From Xanthomonas vasicola (GTDB lineage: Bacteria; Pseudomonadota; Gammaproteobacteria; Xanthomonadales; Xanthomonadaceae): a stretch of 64,000 nt of DNA. Location of the stretch: assembly GCF_000772705.2 (NCBI RefSeq), contig NZ_JSBW02000021.1, positions 1 to 64,000 on the forward strand, written 5' to 3'. The translations under genes were made by a program, and so were the position numbers. The notes below the pieces were generated by a model, which saw nothing but the letters and a program-made list of their open reading frames with translations, was not told where the DNA came from and made no database searches. This document shows positions 36,767 through 45,669 of this stretch, piece by piece; positions within the stretch are counted from its first letter, which is position 1, and every line of letters starts with the position of its first letter.

Positions 36767-37823
36767 GTTCGATCAACGCAGTTGGTGGACGCCGACGCCG
36801 GACGATGCCGCCTGGGCGCTGCCCGATGATCTGCGCGCGGCCGACCCGTTGAACGGGCACGACTGTGGCTGGGTCAACCAGATGCGCCCGTTCGTGCGCC
36901 ATTTCAGTCAGCCGGGCGAACAGGTGTTCGACCCGTTTTGCGGCTTCGGCAGCACCTTGCTGGCAGCTGCGCTGGAAGGCCGCAACGCGCATGGCATGGA
37001 GATCGACCCAGCACGCGCGCAGTTGGCGCACACGCGCCTGCAGCGGCACGCGGTGGAAGCGCCGGTGGTAGTCGGCACACTGGTCAATAAGACGCCAGCT
37101 GCGCCAATCGACCTGTGCCTGACCAACGTGCCGTATTTCGGCTGCCACTGGCAGGGCGAAGCGTTAACCGGCCAGCTCTATGCCAGTGGCGATTACGCCA
37201 GCTATCTGACCGGCATGCGTGCAGTGTTCCATGCGCTGCGCAAGCAACTGCGGTCCGGTGGAATGGGCGTGGCGATGGTGCAGAACGTGGTGGTCGGCGG
37301 CCGTGTGATTCCGCAGGCGTGGGACGTGGGCCGGATCCTGGCCAGCTTGTTCACGCTGCGCGAGGAGCGGGTGCTGTGCTACCAGCGTCCGGCAGCAGCG
37401 TTGGCGCACGCAAGCGCCGCGAGCAACCGCAGCCACGAATATGCGCTGATCTTCCAGCACAGCCGTGCCCGGCTGGATCTACAGCAGGCCGCGCAGCTGC
37501 TGCAGGCGCTGCACGCGCAGGGCCTGCCGGTGCTGGTACATGGCAGCTACGCGCGCTGGCTGGCGTCGCCGACGCTGATGCCGGCGGGCCCGGCCGATCT
37601 GGACCTGATGCTGCACGCCGAACAAGCGCTGTGGGACCACCTCACCCACTGGCTGCAGCAGCAGGGCTTCGCGCTGAGCCTATGGGGCGAGCCGTGCCGT
37701 GCCCCGGTGGCGCTGGCGGCGGTGCGTGCGCACCACTACCTGCGCGCCGAGCGCATCGGCGCCGATGGTCGCCGCCTGCAGGTGGACCTGCAATTGCCAG
37801 CGGATGAACCGCCGTTGCCCTGA
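36759..37823 (+). CDS. Methyltransferase fused to a nucleotidyltransferase-like domain
   Basis: 354 aa. The N-terminal Rossmann methyltransferase has motif I as DPFCGFGST (58-66) with the acidic SAM-ribose contact GMEID, and a motif IV-like TNVPYF (122-127) where DNA/RNA N-methylases have (D/N)PPY. Motif I precedes motif IV, unlike classic beta-class DNA methylases. Residues ~245-354 look like a separate minimal nucleotidyltransferase fold: HGSYARWL (GS at 262-263), PADLDLML (D280, D282) and LQVDLQL (D343), matching the GS...DxD...D pattern. It overlaps the rSAM gene. Methylation of a nucleic acid amino group is likely; the substrate is unknown, and the NTase assignment is by motif only. Confidence 0.75.
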   Translation: MDEFDQRSWWTPTPDDAAWALPDDLRAADPLNGHDCGWVNQMRPFVRHFSQPGEQVFDPFCGFGSTLLAAALEGRNAHGMEIDPARAQLAHTRLQRHAVEAPVVVGTLVNKTPAAPIDLCLTNVPYFGCHWQGEALTGQLYASGDYASYLTGMRAVFHALRKQLRSGGMGVAMVQNVVVGGRVIPQAWDVGRILASLFTLREERVLCYQRPAAALAHASAASNRSHEYALIFQHSRARLDLQQAAQLLQALHAQGLPVLVHGSYARWLASPTLMPAGPADLDLMLHAEQALWDHLTHWLQQQGFALSLWGEPCRAPVALAAVRAHHYLRAERIGADGRRLQVDLQLPADEPPLP

Positions 37824-37897
37824 CCCTGCAACGCGACGCCGCGCGCACATGGGTTGCCGCTATGCTCTGTGCCGGTTTTGGATGCCGGAATCTCCCA

Positions 37898-38671
37898 ATG
37901 TCTTGTTCTTCACTGATCGCGCGCGGCGCACTGCTTGCCGCGCTGGCAACCCTGGCTGGCTGCGGTGGCAGCAAGGGCGACACGATGCTGATGCGCGAGT
38001 CGTTCAATTCCGATGACACCTATTCGCGCAGCGTCGCGGCCAGTTCGCCGCAGGCCTGCGAGGCGGCGCGGCGCGTGCTGTTGAGTCAGGGTTACGCCGT
38101 GACACGCGCGGATGCCGCCGCGGTGGAAGGCAGCAAGAACTTCCAGCTCGAGGAAGCCGACCAGAGCGAGCAGCTCAACTTGCGCATTTCTTGCGCCACG
38201 CAGGACGGCGGCAAGGCGCAGGTGTTCGTGAGCGCGCTGCAGGACCGTTACGCGTTGAAGAAGAGCTCTACCTCGGCCAGCGTGGGCGTTGGCGTGCTGG
38301 GCTCGTTGTCGTTGCCGGTCGGTAGCAGCGGCGATTCGCTGGTGCGCGTGTCCAGCACCACGGTGCAGGATGCGGCCTTCTACAAGCGCTTTTTCGAACG
38401 TTTGAACTCGTATCTGCCCAAGGTCACTGAAGCGGTGCCGGCTGCCGTGAGTGCAGCGCCTGTGCCCCCACATGCGGCCACACCGGCGCCAGCAGCTGCA
38501 GTGCCGGCAACGCCTACAGCGAACACTCCAACGCCAACATCGCCTGCGCCCGCTGCAGCGGCTCCCGCGACAGTTGCACAACCGCCGGTTGCGCCATTGC
38601 CGGTTGAAGCGCAGGACCCACCCCCAGCACCGGCGAAGGTGCCGCCAAAAGAGCCCGCCACGCAGCCGTGA
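37898..38671 (+). CDS. DUF2242-like outer-membrane/periplasmic lipoprotein
   Basis: 257 aa from the ATG at 37898, giving a lipobox (LATLAGCGG). The core (about 30-180: FNSDDTYSRSVAASSPQACE to FYKRFFERLNSYL) resembles the DUF2242 family of proteobacterial lipoproteins. The last ~80 residues are a Pro/Ala/Thr-rich tail such as spans peptidoglycan. Function unknown. Confidence 0.72.
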   Translation: MSCSSLIARGALLAALATLAGCGGSKGDTMLMRESFNSDDTYSRSVAASSPQACEAARRVLLSQGYAVTRADAAAVEGSKNFQLEEADQSEQLNLRISCATQDGGKAQVFVSALQDRYALKKSSTSASVGVGVLGSLSLPVGSSGDSLVRVSSTTVQDAAFYKRFFERLNSYLPKVTEAVPAAVSAAPVPPHAATPAPAAAVPATPTANTPTPTSPAPAAAAPATVAQPPVAPLPVEAQDPPPAPAKVPPKEPATQP

Positions 38672-38795
38672 TGGGGTATTCACGCTCCGCTCCAAAGCCT
38701 GAATAGCCAGGTGCGCGCTTCACGTTCTGTTCTCGACCCAGCGGCCAGAGTGCGCCCATGACTCGCCGAGCGGGCGAGAAACGTGGAGAACAACG

Positions 38796-39176
38796 ATGAA
38801 AATGCGCACCTCCCTGCTGGGTATTTCCCTGATTGGCCTGATGGCAACGAGCACCTTCGCCCAGGCTCAAAGCTATTCGCATCAGCAGCGCTATACGGAA
38901 GCAGACGAAGGCCGCAGGTTCAACGATGGCACCCGCGTCCGCTGCCGCAATGTCGAAGTGCAGAAGAACTCGACTGACCCCAACCGCATCGGCGGCACGC
39001 TGGCTGGTGCCGCGATTGGTGGCTTGCTAGGTCACCAGGTCGGCGGCGGCAATGGCAAGAAGCTGGCGACCGTGGCAGGCGCAGTGGCGGGCGGCGCAGC
39101 CGGTCGCACCATCCAGGGCAATCGTCAGCAAGCCAACGGCAATCGTCAGGTCGAGCGCGTCTGCGAACGTCGCTGA
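38796..39176 (+). CDS. Glycine-zipper (17-kDa surface antigen/SlyB-like) envelope protein
   Basis: 126 aa with a signal peptide (LLGISLIGLMATSTFAQAQS). The segment GGTLAGAAIGGLLGHQVGGG and the following AGAVAGGAAG are a glycine-zipper 2TM hairpin. The C-terminus has the VERVCERR tail with a second Cys (also VRCRNVE), similar to Rickettsia 17-kDa-like proteins. It probably sits in the outer membrane and contributes to envelope stability. Monocistronic with a terminator. Confidence 0.82.
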   Translation: MKMRTSLLGISLIGLMATSTFAQAQSYSHQQRYTEADEGRRFNDGTRVRCRNVEVQKNSTDPNRIGGTLAGAAIGGLLGHQVGGGNGKKLATVAGAVAGGAAGRTIQGNRQQANGNRQVERVCERR

Positions 39177-39209
39177 GCCTGGCGAAGTGATTCGTCTGAA
39201 TTGATTGCG

Positions 39210-39233
39210 AGCCCCGGCCATGCCGGGGCTTTC
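39210..39233 (+). terminator. Rho-independent terminator
   Basis: AGCCCCGGC-CAT-GCCGGGGCT followed by TTT, 34 bp after the glycine-zipper gene. Confidence 0.85.
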
Positions 39234-39352
39234 TATGTCTGAGGGTGTGGCGCCGTGCCGACGATTGATGGTGCATGTCATCGATGAGTTCCGCCCATGT
39301 GCGAAGCGGCACATCGTTGCGGCGATCAATCTCTGCGCCGAGGTCGATGTCG

Positions 39353-40690
39353 ATGTGGCATGCGGGCAGGCGCAGATGTGCTGCGGTGGTCTGTGCAAGC
39401 GCATTTCTCGCGGTGCAGCTGCTGCAGGTAGCGGCTGCTGCACCGAGCGAAACCGCAAACGCCGCGAGCGCAGATTGTGTGGAAGCACTGTTGCGCCGAC
39501 TGGGCTGGAAAATCCATCGCGCCGCGGTGAGCGCGCCGGTACTACAGCGTGGCGAACCGTGTACGCGTGTCTCGCTTGCGCAAGCGCAAGCCGCGGGCGA
39601 TCTGCAGCTAACGCTTCCGGCCGACTGGAACACGCACCAGCGCGGCGCAGCGCTCACCGCCGTGCTGGACGATGCGGCCACGCACTGCGCCTATGCGTTC
39701 GAACTCGGTGCAGCGACCCGCCGTGCGGTAACGCAATTACAGAACAACCCGCACTACCGTTTTTCAGCAGTGCAGCTGGGTTGGATCGGATTTGGCTGGC
39801 GTGGCGCAGCAGCGCAGGGCTGGAGTGGTTTTCGCAGTTTCGGTCGCGGGTATCAGCCGCGCGGCAGCAATGCGCAGGCGTTGGATGCGTTCTATCGCGG
39901 GCAGGTGCGCTCCGAATGCGGCGTGGGCCGGCAAGTAGCGCAGCTCGCCACACAGCGCGAGTTGTTTGGCGATGCTGGATTCGACCAGGCGTTTACGCCT
40001 GGCGAACTCTCGATTGGCACGTTTCTGACCTTGCACGACACCGACAGCATTCTGCTCGGTGCGCATGCTGGCGAATTTTTCGCCGACGGCAAGGCGGTGA
40101 AGAGCTCGCAACTCGGGCGGCAAGCGTTTGTCGGCGCGCCGGGGTTTATTGCGCATGTGTTCGACAAATCCTATCTGGATGACATCCACAATCAGGCCGA
40201 AAATTTCGTGGTGGTGGACGTCAGCGATGCAGCCGCGCAAGCGCTGGCACTGCACGGCGGGTTTGCGTATTACGACGCGCGCAGCCGGCAGATCTGGGAG
40301 CTGGCCAAACAGCTGCGTGGGCCTGGCAAGCGCCGCTTCGAGCGCCTGCTTTACGAGCGCGATGCAGCGTTGCGCGCCACGCTCGACCCGCAGCAGCAGA
40401 CCCAGCTGCAGCAGTTGCAGACCCTGCTGGACGACCCGTTTTACCAGGGATTTTTAGTCTATGTGCATCCCAAGGGCACCAAGCCGATCGGCTATCACGT
40501 GGCGCGCCTGCTCGACCGTAACCCGCGCACGCCGTATGCCATCGACCTGACCTTGCACAATCTGCGCACCACCTTGTATTGGCGGTGGATCGACTGGCAG
40601 CTGCAGCAATGCAGCGCCGCCACCGCGGCGGAACAATCCATTGAGAATTCCGCCACGCCAGCGTACGCCGGGCGTGGCACCCTGCACTGA
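39353..40690 (+). CDS. Secreted protein of unknown function, possibly transglutaminase-like
   Basis: 445 aa from the ATG at 39353, chosen because it puts the signal peptide (RRCAAVVCASAFLAVQLLQV to AAAAP) at the N-terminus; an ATG at 39275 gives 26 more residues. No familiar motif is certain. The central part (FYRGQVRSECGVGRQVAQLA, LFGDAGFDQAF, TLHDTDSILLGAHAGEF, NFVVVDVSD) distantly recalls bacterial protein-glutamine gamma-glutamyltransferases: an ECx catalytic region, then FxxxF and an ENVI-like strand. I hold that comparison loosely. The C-terminal third contains LVYVHPKGTKPIGYHVARLL. gnd follows after 20 bp. Confidence 0.6.
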   Translation: MWHAGRRRCAAVVCASAFLAVQLLQVAAAAPSETANAASADCVEALLRRLGWKIHRAAVSAPVLQRGEPCTRVSLAQAQAAGDLQLTLPADWNTHQRGAALTAVLDDAATHCAYAFELGAATRRAVTQLQNNPHYRFSAVQLGWIGFGWRGAAAQGWSGFRSFGRGYQPRGSNAQALDAFYRGQVRSECGVGRQVAQLATQRELFGDAGFDQAFTPGELSIGTFLTLHDTDSILLGAHAGEFFADGKAVKSSQLGRQAFVGAPGFIAHVFDKSYLDDIHNQAENFVVVDVSDAAAQALALHGGFAYYDARSRQIWELAKQLRGPGKRRFERLLYERDAALRATLDPQQQTQLQQLQTLLDDPFYQGFLVYVHPKGTKPIGYHVARLLDRNPRTPYAIDLTLHNLRTTLYWRWIDWQLQQCSAATAAEQSIENSATPAYAGRGTLH

Positions 40691-40710
40691 TCAACGTATG
40701 AGGAGCGATT

Positions 40711-41652
40711 ATGGAACTTGGTATGGTGGGACTGGGCCGCATGGGCGCCAACATGGCCGAGCGCCTGGTCAACGGCGGGCATCGCGTGCATGGCTACGAC
40801 CCGGGCGCGAATGCGCGCACCAGCGCGCAAGCCAAGGGTATTGTCACGGCCGATGCGCTGGTAGCGCTGGTGTCCGCACTGCCGAGCCCGCGCGTGGTGT
40901 GGCTGATGGTGCCAGCGGGCAAGATCGTCGATGACACCCTGGCCCAGCTGTTGCCCCTGCTGCAGGCCGGCGACATCGTCATCGACGGCGGCAATTCGTA
41001 CTACAAGGATTCGCAACGTCGCGCCGCGCTGCTGCAGGCCAGCGGCATTGCGTTTGTCGACTGCGGCACCAGCGGCGGCATCTGGGGGCTGCAGGAAGGC
41101 TACAGCCTGATGGTGGGTGGCGATGAAGCGGCCGTGACTGCGTTGCATCCGATCCTGGCAACGCTCGCGCCGGCGCCGGACAAGGGCTGGGGACGCGTCG
41201 GCCCGAGCGGTGCCGGCCACTTCACCAAGATGGTCCACAACGGAATCGAATACGGAATGATGCAGGCTTATGCGGAAGGCTTCGCGCTGATGCAGCACAA
41301 GACCGATTTCGCGCTGGACCTGCACCAGGTTGCCGAGATCTGGCGCGACGGCAGCGTGGTGCGCTCCTGGTTGCTGGATCTCACTGCCGATGCGTTGACG
41401 CATAACCCGACCATGGCCGGCATCGCGCCGTTTGTGGCCGACTCGGGCGAAGGCCGCTGGACGGTGGCCGAGGCGATCGATCTGGAAGTCTCGGCACCGG
41501 TCATCACCTTGTCGCTGATGGAACGACTGCGCTCGCGCGACAAGGATTCGTTCACCGACAAACTGCTCGCGGCGATGCGCAACCAGTTCGGTGGCCACGC
41601 CGTGATGACCACCACCTCTGCAGCGCCGACGATCGGCAGCAAGGACGCGTAA
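40711..41652 (+). CDS. gnd: 6-phosphogluconate dehydrogenase, decarboxylating (short form)
   Basis: 313 aa. It oxidises and decarboxylates 6-phosphogluconate to ribulose 5-phosphate with NAD(P)+. N-terminal Rossmann motif LGMVGLGRMGANMAERL; catalytic segments DGGNSYYKDSQRR, FVDCGTSGGIWGLQEGYSLMVGG and GHFTKMVHNGIEYGMMQAYAEG (Lys/Asn). The ~300-residue length identifies the GndA/YqeC-type short form rather than the 470-residue enzyme. RBS GAGGAG is well placed. Confidence 0.95.
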   Translation: MELGMVGLGRMGANMAERLVNGGHRVHGYDPGANARTSAQAKGIVTADALVALVSALPSPRVVWLMVPAGKIVDDTLAQLLPLLQAGDIVIDGGNSYYKDSQRRAALLQASGIAFVDCGTSGGIWGLQEGYSLMVGGDEAAVTALHPILATLAPAPDKGWGRVGPSGAGHFTKMVHNGIEYGMMQAYAEGFALMQHKTDFALDLHQVAEIWRDGSVVRSWLLDLTADALTHNPTMAGIAPFVADSGEGRWTVAEAIDLEVSAPVITLSLMERLRSRDKDSFTDKLLAAMRNQFGGHAVMTTTSAAPTIGSKDA

Positions 41653-41990
41653 GCGGTCCGATGCACCAACGCTGCGCGCCTGGATTGCGGGGCGCAGCGT
41701 CGGTCTTGCAGAACATCAGCATTTCGAGCGAACACATCATTGCGTTCGCAACATTGCGCGGAATTAGCAACGTCGCCGCGTTGTTGCGGGCCTGATGCAA
41801 CGAGGCAGCATTGCTGCCAAGCACCGCGCATCATGCTCCACGTACGGCACGCTTCGCGCTAAGCGACGGCCATCAAGTACAGCGCCCGCAACCATTACGC
41901 CTACCGCACACAGCGAGCAGGGTTGCTCACCTGCAGATGCGGGCACGCAAGCGCTGCTCATATACCTCGCCCTGTGCTGACTTTTCGGCG
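41653..41990. other. Gap between convergent gnd and the oxidoreductase gene
   Basis: 338 bp. There are no convincing genes and no strong terminator; short frames on both strands lack features. Confidence 0.45.
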
Positions 41991-43049
41991 TTACAGCCCG
42001 CGTGCAGCATCCAACCACTGCACCTTGCCATCTGCAGCGCTGCGTTGCGCAAGTTCCACCAGCTGCATCAGCTGCACCGCGTCGCTGCCGCTGACCGGCG
42101 CCGGACCGGTGCCGGCCAGCGCGTCGCGAAAGGCGGTGTAGTACTGCCGATAGTCGCCCGGCAGGTTGTCGGGTTGATGCGTGTGGACACGGCCTTCGTC
42201 ATCGACGCGGGTGAGCGTGCCCGCTAATGGATCGACGCCCCAGCCGACCGTGCCGGGGCGTCGCCCGGCCCGCAGCTGGTCTTCCTGCGTATCCATGCCG
42301 TGCTTGAGGTAACTGCCGCGCGTGCCATGCACGGCGAAGCGTAGGCTGCCATCGGCCACCAGCGACCCCGCATGCAGAATCACGCGCAGCCGCGGGTAGT
42401 GCAGGGTGACGTGGAAATAATCGACGCTGCGTGCCTGATCGCGCTGACGTTGCAGGTCCGCGCTGATGCCCTGCGGCACACCGAACAACTGCAGCGACTG
42501 ATCAAGCACATGTGGTCCCAGGTCGTACCAGAGCCCGGCGCCGGGACTATCGCTCTCGCGCCAACGGTCGCGTACTTGCGGGCGATAGCGGTCGAAGTGG
42601 GAATGGAACTCCACCACCTCGCCGAGCTGGCCTTCTTCAATCAGCCGGCGCACGGTGAGAAAGTCCGCATCCCAGCGGCGATTCTGAAACACGCTGATGA
42701 TGCGTCCCGCTGCATTGGCGGCATCGACCATCTGCTGCGCCTGCGCAACGTCCAGTGCGAATGGTTTATCCACCAGCACATGTTTTCCAGCGGCAAGCGC
42801 CTGCAGCGCGAACGGCGCATGGGTCTGGTTGGGGGTGGCCAAGACCACTGCGTCCAATGCGGGATCGGCCAATGCACTGTCGAGGTCGGCAAGTACGTTG
42901 ATGCCGGGAAAATCGGCCTGTGCTTGCTGCGGCTTGGACGACACCACGCTGTGCAACTGCAGGCCTGGGGTGCTCGCGATCAGCGGTGCATGAAACGTGC
43001 GGCCGACATAGCCGTAGCCGACGACGGCCAGATTGAACGGTTTAGGCAT
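41991..43049 (-). CDS. Gfo/Idh/MocA-family NAD(P)-dependent oxidoreductase
   Basis: 352 aa from the ATG at 43049 (MPKPFNLAVVGYGYVGRTFH). The longer open frame to 43715 is antisense to the BON gene. The Rossmann GYGYVG, LATPNQTHAPFALQALAAGK and the catalytic-type HVLVDKPFALD (EKP-like Lys, here DKP) fit the family. DLGPHVLDQSLQLFG places it with YdgJ/IolW-like inositol or sugar dehydrogenases. Cytoplasmic; exact substrate unknown. Confidence 0.88.
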   Translation of the reverse strand: MPKPFNLAVVGYGYVGRTFHAPLIASTPGLQLHSVVSSKPQQAQADFPGINVLADLDSALADPALDAVVLATPNQTHAPFALQALAAGKHVLVDKPFALDVAQAQQMVDAANAAGRIISVFQNRRWDADFLTVRRLIEEGQLGEVVEFHSHFDRYRPQVRDRWRESDSPGAGLWYDLGPHVLDQSLQLFGVPQGISADLQRQRDQARSVDYFHVTLHYPRLRVILHAGSLVADGSLRFAVHGTRGSYLKHGMDTQEDQLRAGRRPGTVGWGVDPLAGTLTRVDDEGRVHTHQPDNLPGDYRQYYTAFRDALAGTGPAPVSGSDAVQLMQLVELAQRSAADGKVQWLDAARGL

Positions 43050-43200
43050 TGAAAACGGTTCATCGCAACGACCAAGGGAATCCGCATGGTATTGCACCTG
43101 CCCGTGTGCGCAGGGTTCACAACCTCTGCATGTCACAGTCACGTCTGCTCGACGAGCGCCACCGCAAGCTGCGCCCACGTTCAACAGTGAGGTACCTGGT

Positions 43201-43572
43201 ATGAAGAACATGATCAATGCACGCAAGTTGCTGGCTCTGTCGCTGTCGTTCGGTCTGACCCTTGGCGCGTCGCAGGCATTCGCGGCCCCGCAGGAACATG
43301 CCGACCACAAGGACCACGCTGCTGGCATGAATGAGTCCAAGAAGCCGGTCACCGACACCTGGATCACCACCAAGGTCAAGGCTGATCTGTTGGCTACCGA
43401 TAACGTCGCTGGCACCGATGTGAAGGTCGAGACCAAGAACGGCATCGTGACCCTGACCGGCGCCGTCGCCACCCAGGCTGAGCACGACAAGGCCGTGGCC
43501 GTTGCAAAGGGCATCGAAGGCGTCAAGAGCGTCAAGTCGACCGGTCTGAAGGTCACCGCTGCGAAGAAGTAA
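43201..43572 (+). CDS. BON-domain periplasmic protein (OsmY-like)
   Basis: 123 aa with a signal peptide (LLALSLSFGLTLGASQAFAA), a His/Asp-rich mature N-terminus (HADHKDHAAG) and one BON domain (TDTWITTKVKADLLATDNVA, VKVETKNGIVTLTGAV, GIEGVKSVKS). BON proteins bind phospholipid or peptidoglycan and are often stress-induced. Single gene with its own terminator. Confidence 0.92.
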   Translation: MKNMINARKLLALSLSFGLTLGASQAFAAPQEHADHKDHAAGMNESKKPVTDTWITTKVKADLLATDNVAGTDVKVETKNGIVTLTGAVATQAEHDKAVAVAKGIEGVKSVKSTGLKVTAAKK

Positions 43573-43626
43573 ACGCGGCCGCTGCGAATGCTGGGTCTGC
43601 CGAGGCGAGGCGGCGGACCCGAGCAC

Positions 43627-43656
43627 AAGGCGCACTCCACGGAGTGCGCCTTTTTT
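43627..43656 (+). terminator. Rho-independent terminator of the BON gene
   Basis: AAGGCGCACTCC and GGAGTGCGCCTT form the stem and loop closure, followed by a T6 run. Confidence 0.9.
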
Positions 43657-43857
43657 CGTCCTGAAGAAACCGCCCGGCGAGCCGATAGACGGCAAGGTGC
43701 TCGCGCTGCTTTCACGTTTGCTGCACGTATGCTATGCCCATTCAGCTATGTCACGGGCGAGCGTGATTTCTCTGAATCATTAATCTGGAAAGTGCCATGA
43801 TCGGAGACAATGCCGGTCTGTCCTTGGCCCCTGCAGCGAGCGGAAACCGATCTAGCA

Positions 43858-45669
43858 ATGCACACAACGGTCCAAGCAGACAAATGGGATCGCTGGCGCC
43901 TGCCTTTGTTGGCGGTTGCCGTGTTCCTGATTGTGGTGGTGCCGTCGTTGCTACTGCAGCAGATGGCGCGCAACGCCAATCAGGCAGCGGTGTGGGTGTT
44001 GCATAGCCAGGAAGTGCAGGAAACCGCGCAGCGGCTGGAAGCGGCGATGCGCGATACCGAATCGGCGGCGCTGATGCGCTCGCACGGAGTGGAGCGCGAG
44101 GCGCTGCGTGAGCGCATGCGTCGCGGGCGACGCGAGTCGCTGGCTGCGGTGCAGCGCTTGATCGAACTGACCAGGGACAACCCGGCGCAGTTGGTGCGCA
44201 TCGGGCGCATCCAGAGCACCATCGAGCGGCGTCTGCTGCTGGCCGATCGTATTGCAGTGACCACTGCGCCGGAGCAGATCCGCGCACTGATCAACGACAT
44301 GACGGTAAACAACCCGATCCGTACGCTGATCGACGACCTGCAAAGCGCCGAAGGCCGTTTGTTGGCGCTACGCAATGCACGCGCCGAGACCGAGCGCATG
44401 CATTACGCGCTGCTGAGCTGGGCGACGCTGGCTGTGCAGCTGCTATTGCTGGGCACGGTGACCTGGCTGCTGCAGCGGCAGATCCGGCGCCGGCTGGCGG
44501 CCGAGCAGGAATACCTGCGCGCCAACGGCCGCGCAAGCTCGGTGCTGCAGACCGTGCGCGAGCCGATCGTGTTGCTGGATGCCAACCAACACATCGTGTT
44601 GCACAACCCCGCCTTCGCCGAACTCTACGGCCTGGAAGAGCGCGGCAACGAATCGATGGCGCTGGAGGATGTGGGCGAGGGCGTGTGGCGCGATAACCAG
44701 ATCCATCAGCGGCTGGCCGACGTGTTGCTGCGTGGCCGCGAACTGTGGGATTACGAACATGAGCAGCGCGGCGCCGATGGCGTGCTGCGCACCATGTTGA
44801 TCAACGCACGCCGCATGCCGCTGCCCGACACCACCGATGAAAACGTGGTGCTGATGACGGTGAGCGACATCAGCCTGCAAAAGAGCGCGCAGATGCGCAT
44901 CCAGGAGCTCAACCGGCAGATGGAAGGCAAGGTAGAGCAAGTGTCTGAGGTCAACCGCGAGCTGGAAGCTTTCAGCTATTCGGTTTCGCACGATCTGCGT
45001 GCGCCGTTGCGGCACGTGGCCGGATTCTCCGACAAGCTGGCCCGCCATCTGGGCGATGCGGCCGACGAGAAATCGCGCCATTACATGGAAGTGATCAGTA
45101 GCTCGGCGCGACGCATGGCCTCGCTGATCGACGACCTGCTGGTGTATTCGCGCCTGGGCCGCAGTGCACTGCGTCTGCAGGCGGTGGACATGCAATCGCT
45201 GGTGGCCGAGACGCGCGCGATTTTGGATGCCAACGTGCAGAGCGAAAACACCGGCCACCGCGTGGATTGGCACATCGCGCCGCTGCCGGTGCTGGTGGCC
45301 GACGAAAACATGATGCGCCAGCTGTGGATGAACCTGCTCGGCAATGCGGTCAAGTACAGCGCCAAGCGCGAGGTGGCCAAGGTCGAGGTCACCTACACGC
45401 CGATGGCCGACGGCGGCCATCAGTTCAGCGTGCGCGACAACGGTGCCGGTTTCGATATGGAATACAGCGGCAAATTGTTCGGTGTGTTCCAACGGTTGCA
45501 CAAGGCCAGCGAATACGCTGGTACCGGTATTGGTCTGGCCAGCGTGCGGCGCGTCTTGACGCGTCACGGCGGCCGGGTCTGGGCCGAAGGCGTCGTCGAC
45601 GAAGGCGCCACGTTTTATTTCGTGTTACCCCCTGCGCTTGAAGCGCCCAACCAAGAGTTCAGTGTATGA
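43858..45669 (+). CDS. Membrane sensor histidine kinase (CHASE3-PAS-HisKA-HATPase)
   Basis: 603 aa from the ATG at 43858. Transmembrane segments at about 15-35 (LPLLAVAVFLIVVVPSLLL) and 195-215 (LLSWATLAVQLLLLGTVTWL) bracket a CHASE3-like periplasmic helical sensor. Then a PAS domain (VREPIVLLDANQHIVLHNPA), the H-box FSYSVSHDLRAPLRHVAGFS and the ATPase N, G1 and G2 boxes (MNLLGNAVKYSAK, DNGAGFDM, GTGIGLASV). Organisation matches phytochrome-type kinases paired with Rcp1-like regulators; the next gene is one, with ATGA overlap. Signal unknown. Confidence 0.92.
   Translation: MHTTVQADKWDRWRLPLLAVAVFLIVVVPSLLLQQMARNANQAAVWVLHSQEVQETAQRLEAAMRDTESAALMRSHGVEREALRERMRRGRRESLAAVQRLIELTRDNPAQLVRIGRIQSTIERRLLLADRIAVTTAPEQIRALINDMTVNNPIRTLIDDLQSAEGRLLALRNARAETERMHYALLSWATLAVQLLLLGTVTWLLQRQIRRRLAAEQEYLRANGRASSVLQTVREPIVLLDANQHIVLHNPAFAELYGLEERGNESMALEDVGEGVWRDNQIHQRLADVLLRGRELWDYEHEQRGADGVLRTMLINARRMPLPDTTDENVVLMTVSDISLQKSAQMRIQELNRQMEGKVEQVSEVNRELEAFSYSVSHDLRAPLRHVAGFSDKLARHLGDAADEKSRHYMEVISSSARRMASLIDDLLVYSRLGRSALRLQAVDMQSLVAETRAILDANVQSENTGHRVDWHIAPLPVLVADENMMRQLWMNLLGNAVKYSAKREVAKVEVTYTPMADGGHQFSVRDNGAGFDMEYSGKLFGVFQRLHKASEYAGTGIGLASVRRVLTRHGGRVWAEGVVDEGATFYFVLPPALEAPNQEFSV

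Noticed and set aside
33000-37823. Complete phage-defence island built on NAD depletion
   Set aside because: No NADase, TIR, SIR2 or toxin gene is present; NadM and NadV are normal salvage enzymes, so only the rSAM/methyltransferase pair is left as an open question.
43050-43715. N-terminal extension of the oxidoreductase frame
   Set aside because: It is antisense to the BON gene and its terminator; the Rossmann motif begins properly after the ATG at 43049.
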